DNA of 12,980 nt from Clostridia bacterium. GTDB lineage: Bacteria; Bacillota_A; Clostridia; Oscillospirales; Acutalibacteraceae. The stretch's first letter is position 1. Each line of letters opens with the position of its first letter. Below the pieces are notes generated by a model. The model saw only the letters and a program-made list of their open reading frames with translations, did not search any database and was not told the origin of the DNA. Position numbers and translations under genes: made by a program. Shown here piece by piece: positions 12,922-12,980 of the stretch. The stretch is taken from assembly GCA_017529165.1 (NCBI GenBank), contig JAFXNY010000119.1, forward strand, positions 1 through 12,980, written 5' to 3'.

Positions 12922-12953
12922 AAAAAGGGGCGGTCTCAAAAGAGACCGCCCCT
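12922..12953 (-). terminator. Terminator at the end of metH, T-run on the minus strand
   Basis: AGGGGCGGTCTC (12926-12937) and its exact complement (12942-12953) form a 12-bp stem with an AAAA loop. On the minus strand the stem is followed by TTTTT, a good intrinsic terminator for a convergent gene beyond the window. On the plus strand no T-run follows immediately, so termination of metH here is less certain. The last 27 bases show no gene. Confidence 0.75.
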
Positions 12954-12980
12954 CAGCCAGACAAAAAACTTAATTTTTAA

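Overview
The window looks like chromosome of a low-to-medium GC, Gram-positive anaerobe of the class Clostridia, perhaps a gut Oscillospiraceae/Ruminococcaceae relative. This is inferred from strong AGGAGG ribosome sites, near-consensus sigma-A promoters (TTGACA-N16/17-TATAAT), intrinsic terminators, a tetrahydrofolate (THF) riboswitch on folT, a lipobox lipoprotein, and a short methionine synthase with a separately encoded activation domain. No rRNA, tRNA, CRISPR array or transposase was seen. The species cannot be named from the sequence.

Layout. 1-185: a bidirectional terminator and three long perfect hairpins, no gene. 186-1656 (minus): folT, the folate ECF transporter S component, behind a THF riboswitch whose expression platform can hide the ribosome site, and upstream of it a NUDIX hydrolase. 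folT has its own consensus promoter buried in the end of the NUDIX gene, and the two promoters share a 22-bp element. 1720-2622 (plus): an M14 zinc peptidase, ending at a terminator shared with the convergent XRE-family regulator (2671-2892, minus). 2922-4288 (plus): a visibly AT-rich cassette of a TM2-domain membrane protein, a patatin-like phospholipase and a 46-residue single-pass membrane protein, with TTATAAC half-sites at the divergent promoter of the regulator.

4338-5424: a terminator, a promoter, and a GMP synthase gene reduced to the ATP-pyrophosphatase and dimerisation domains, without the glutaminase domain. 5478-6113: a lipoprotein of unknown function. 6162-8976: a copper resistance operon, csoR-copA, with a perfect CsoR-type operator inside the promoter spacer. 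copA carries at its 3' end, in frame, a complete CopZ-like domain preceded by its own strong ribosome site and ATG.

8995-12921: a 38-nt near-continuous palindrome, then a methionine/one-carbon operon: metF (methylenetetrahydrofolate reductase), a stand-alone methionine synthase activation protein, and metH without that domain. MetF makes 5-methyl-THF, MetH passes the methyl group via cobalamin to homocysteine, and the small protein probably reactivates oxidised cobalamin using S-adenosylmethionine. With folT at the other end, folate supply and folate use are both present in the window.

Most genes belong to known families. The points most worth a second look are the in-frame copZ within copA, the THF riboswitch switching model, the glutaminase-less GMP synthase, the AT-rich patatin cassette and the paired promoter element. 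I found no convincing wholly new system.
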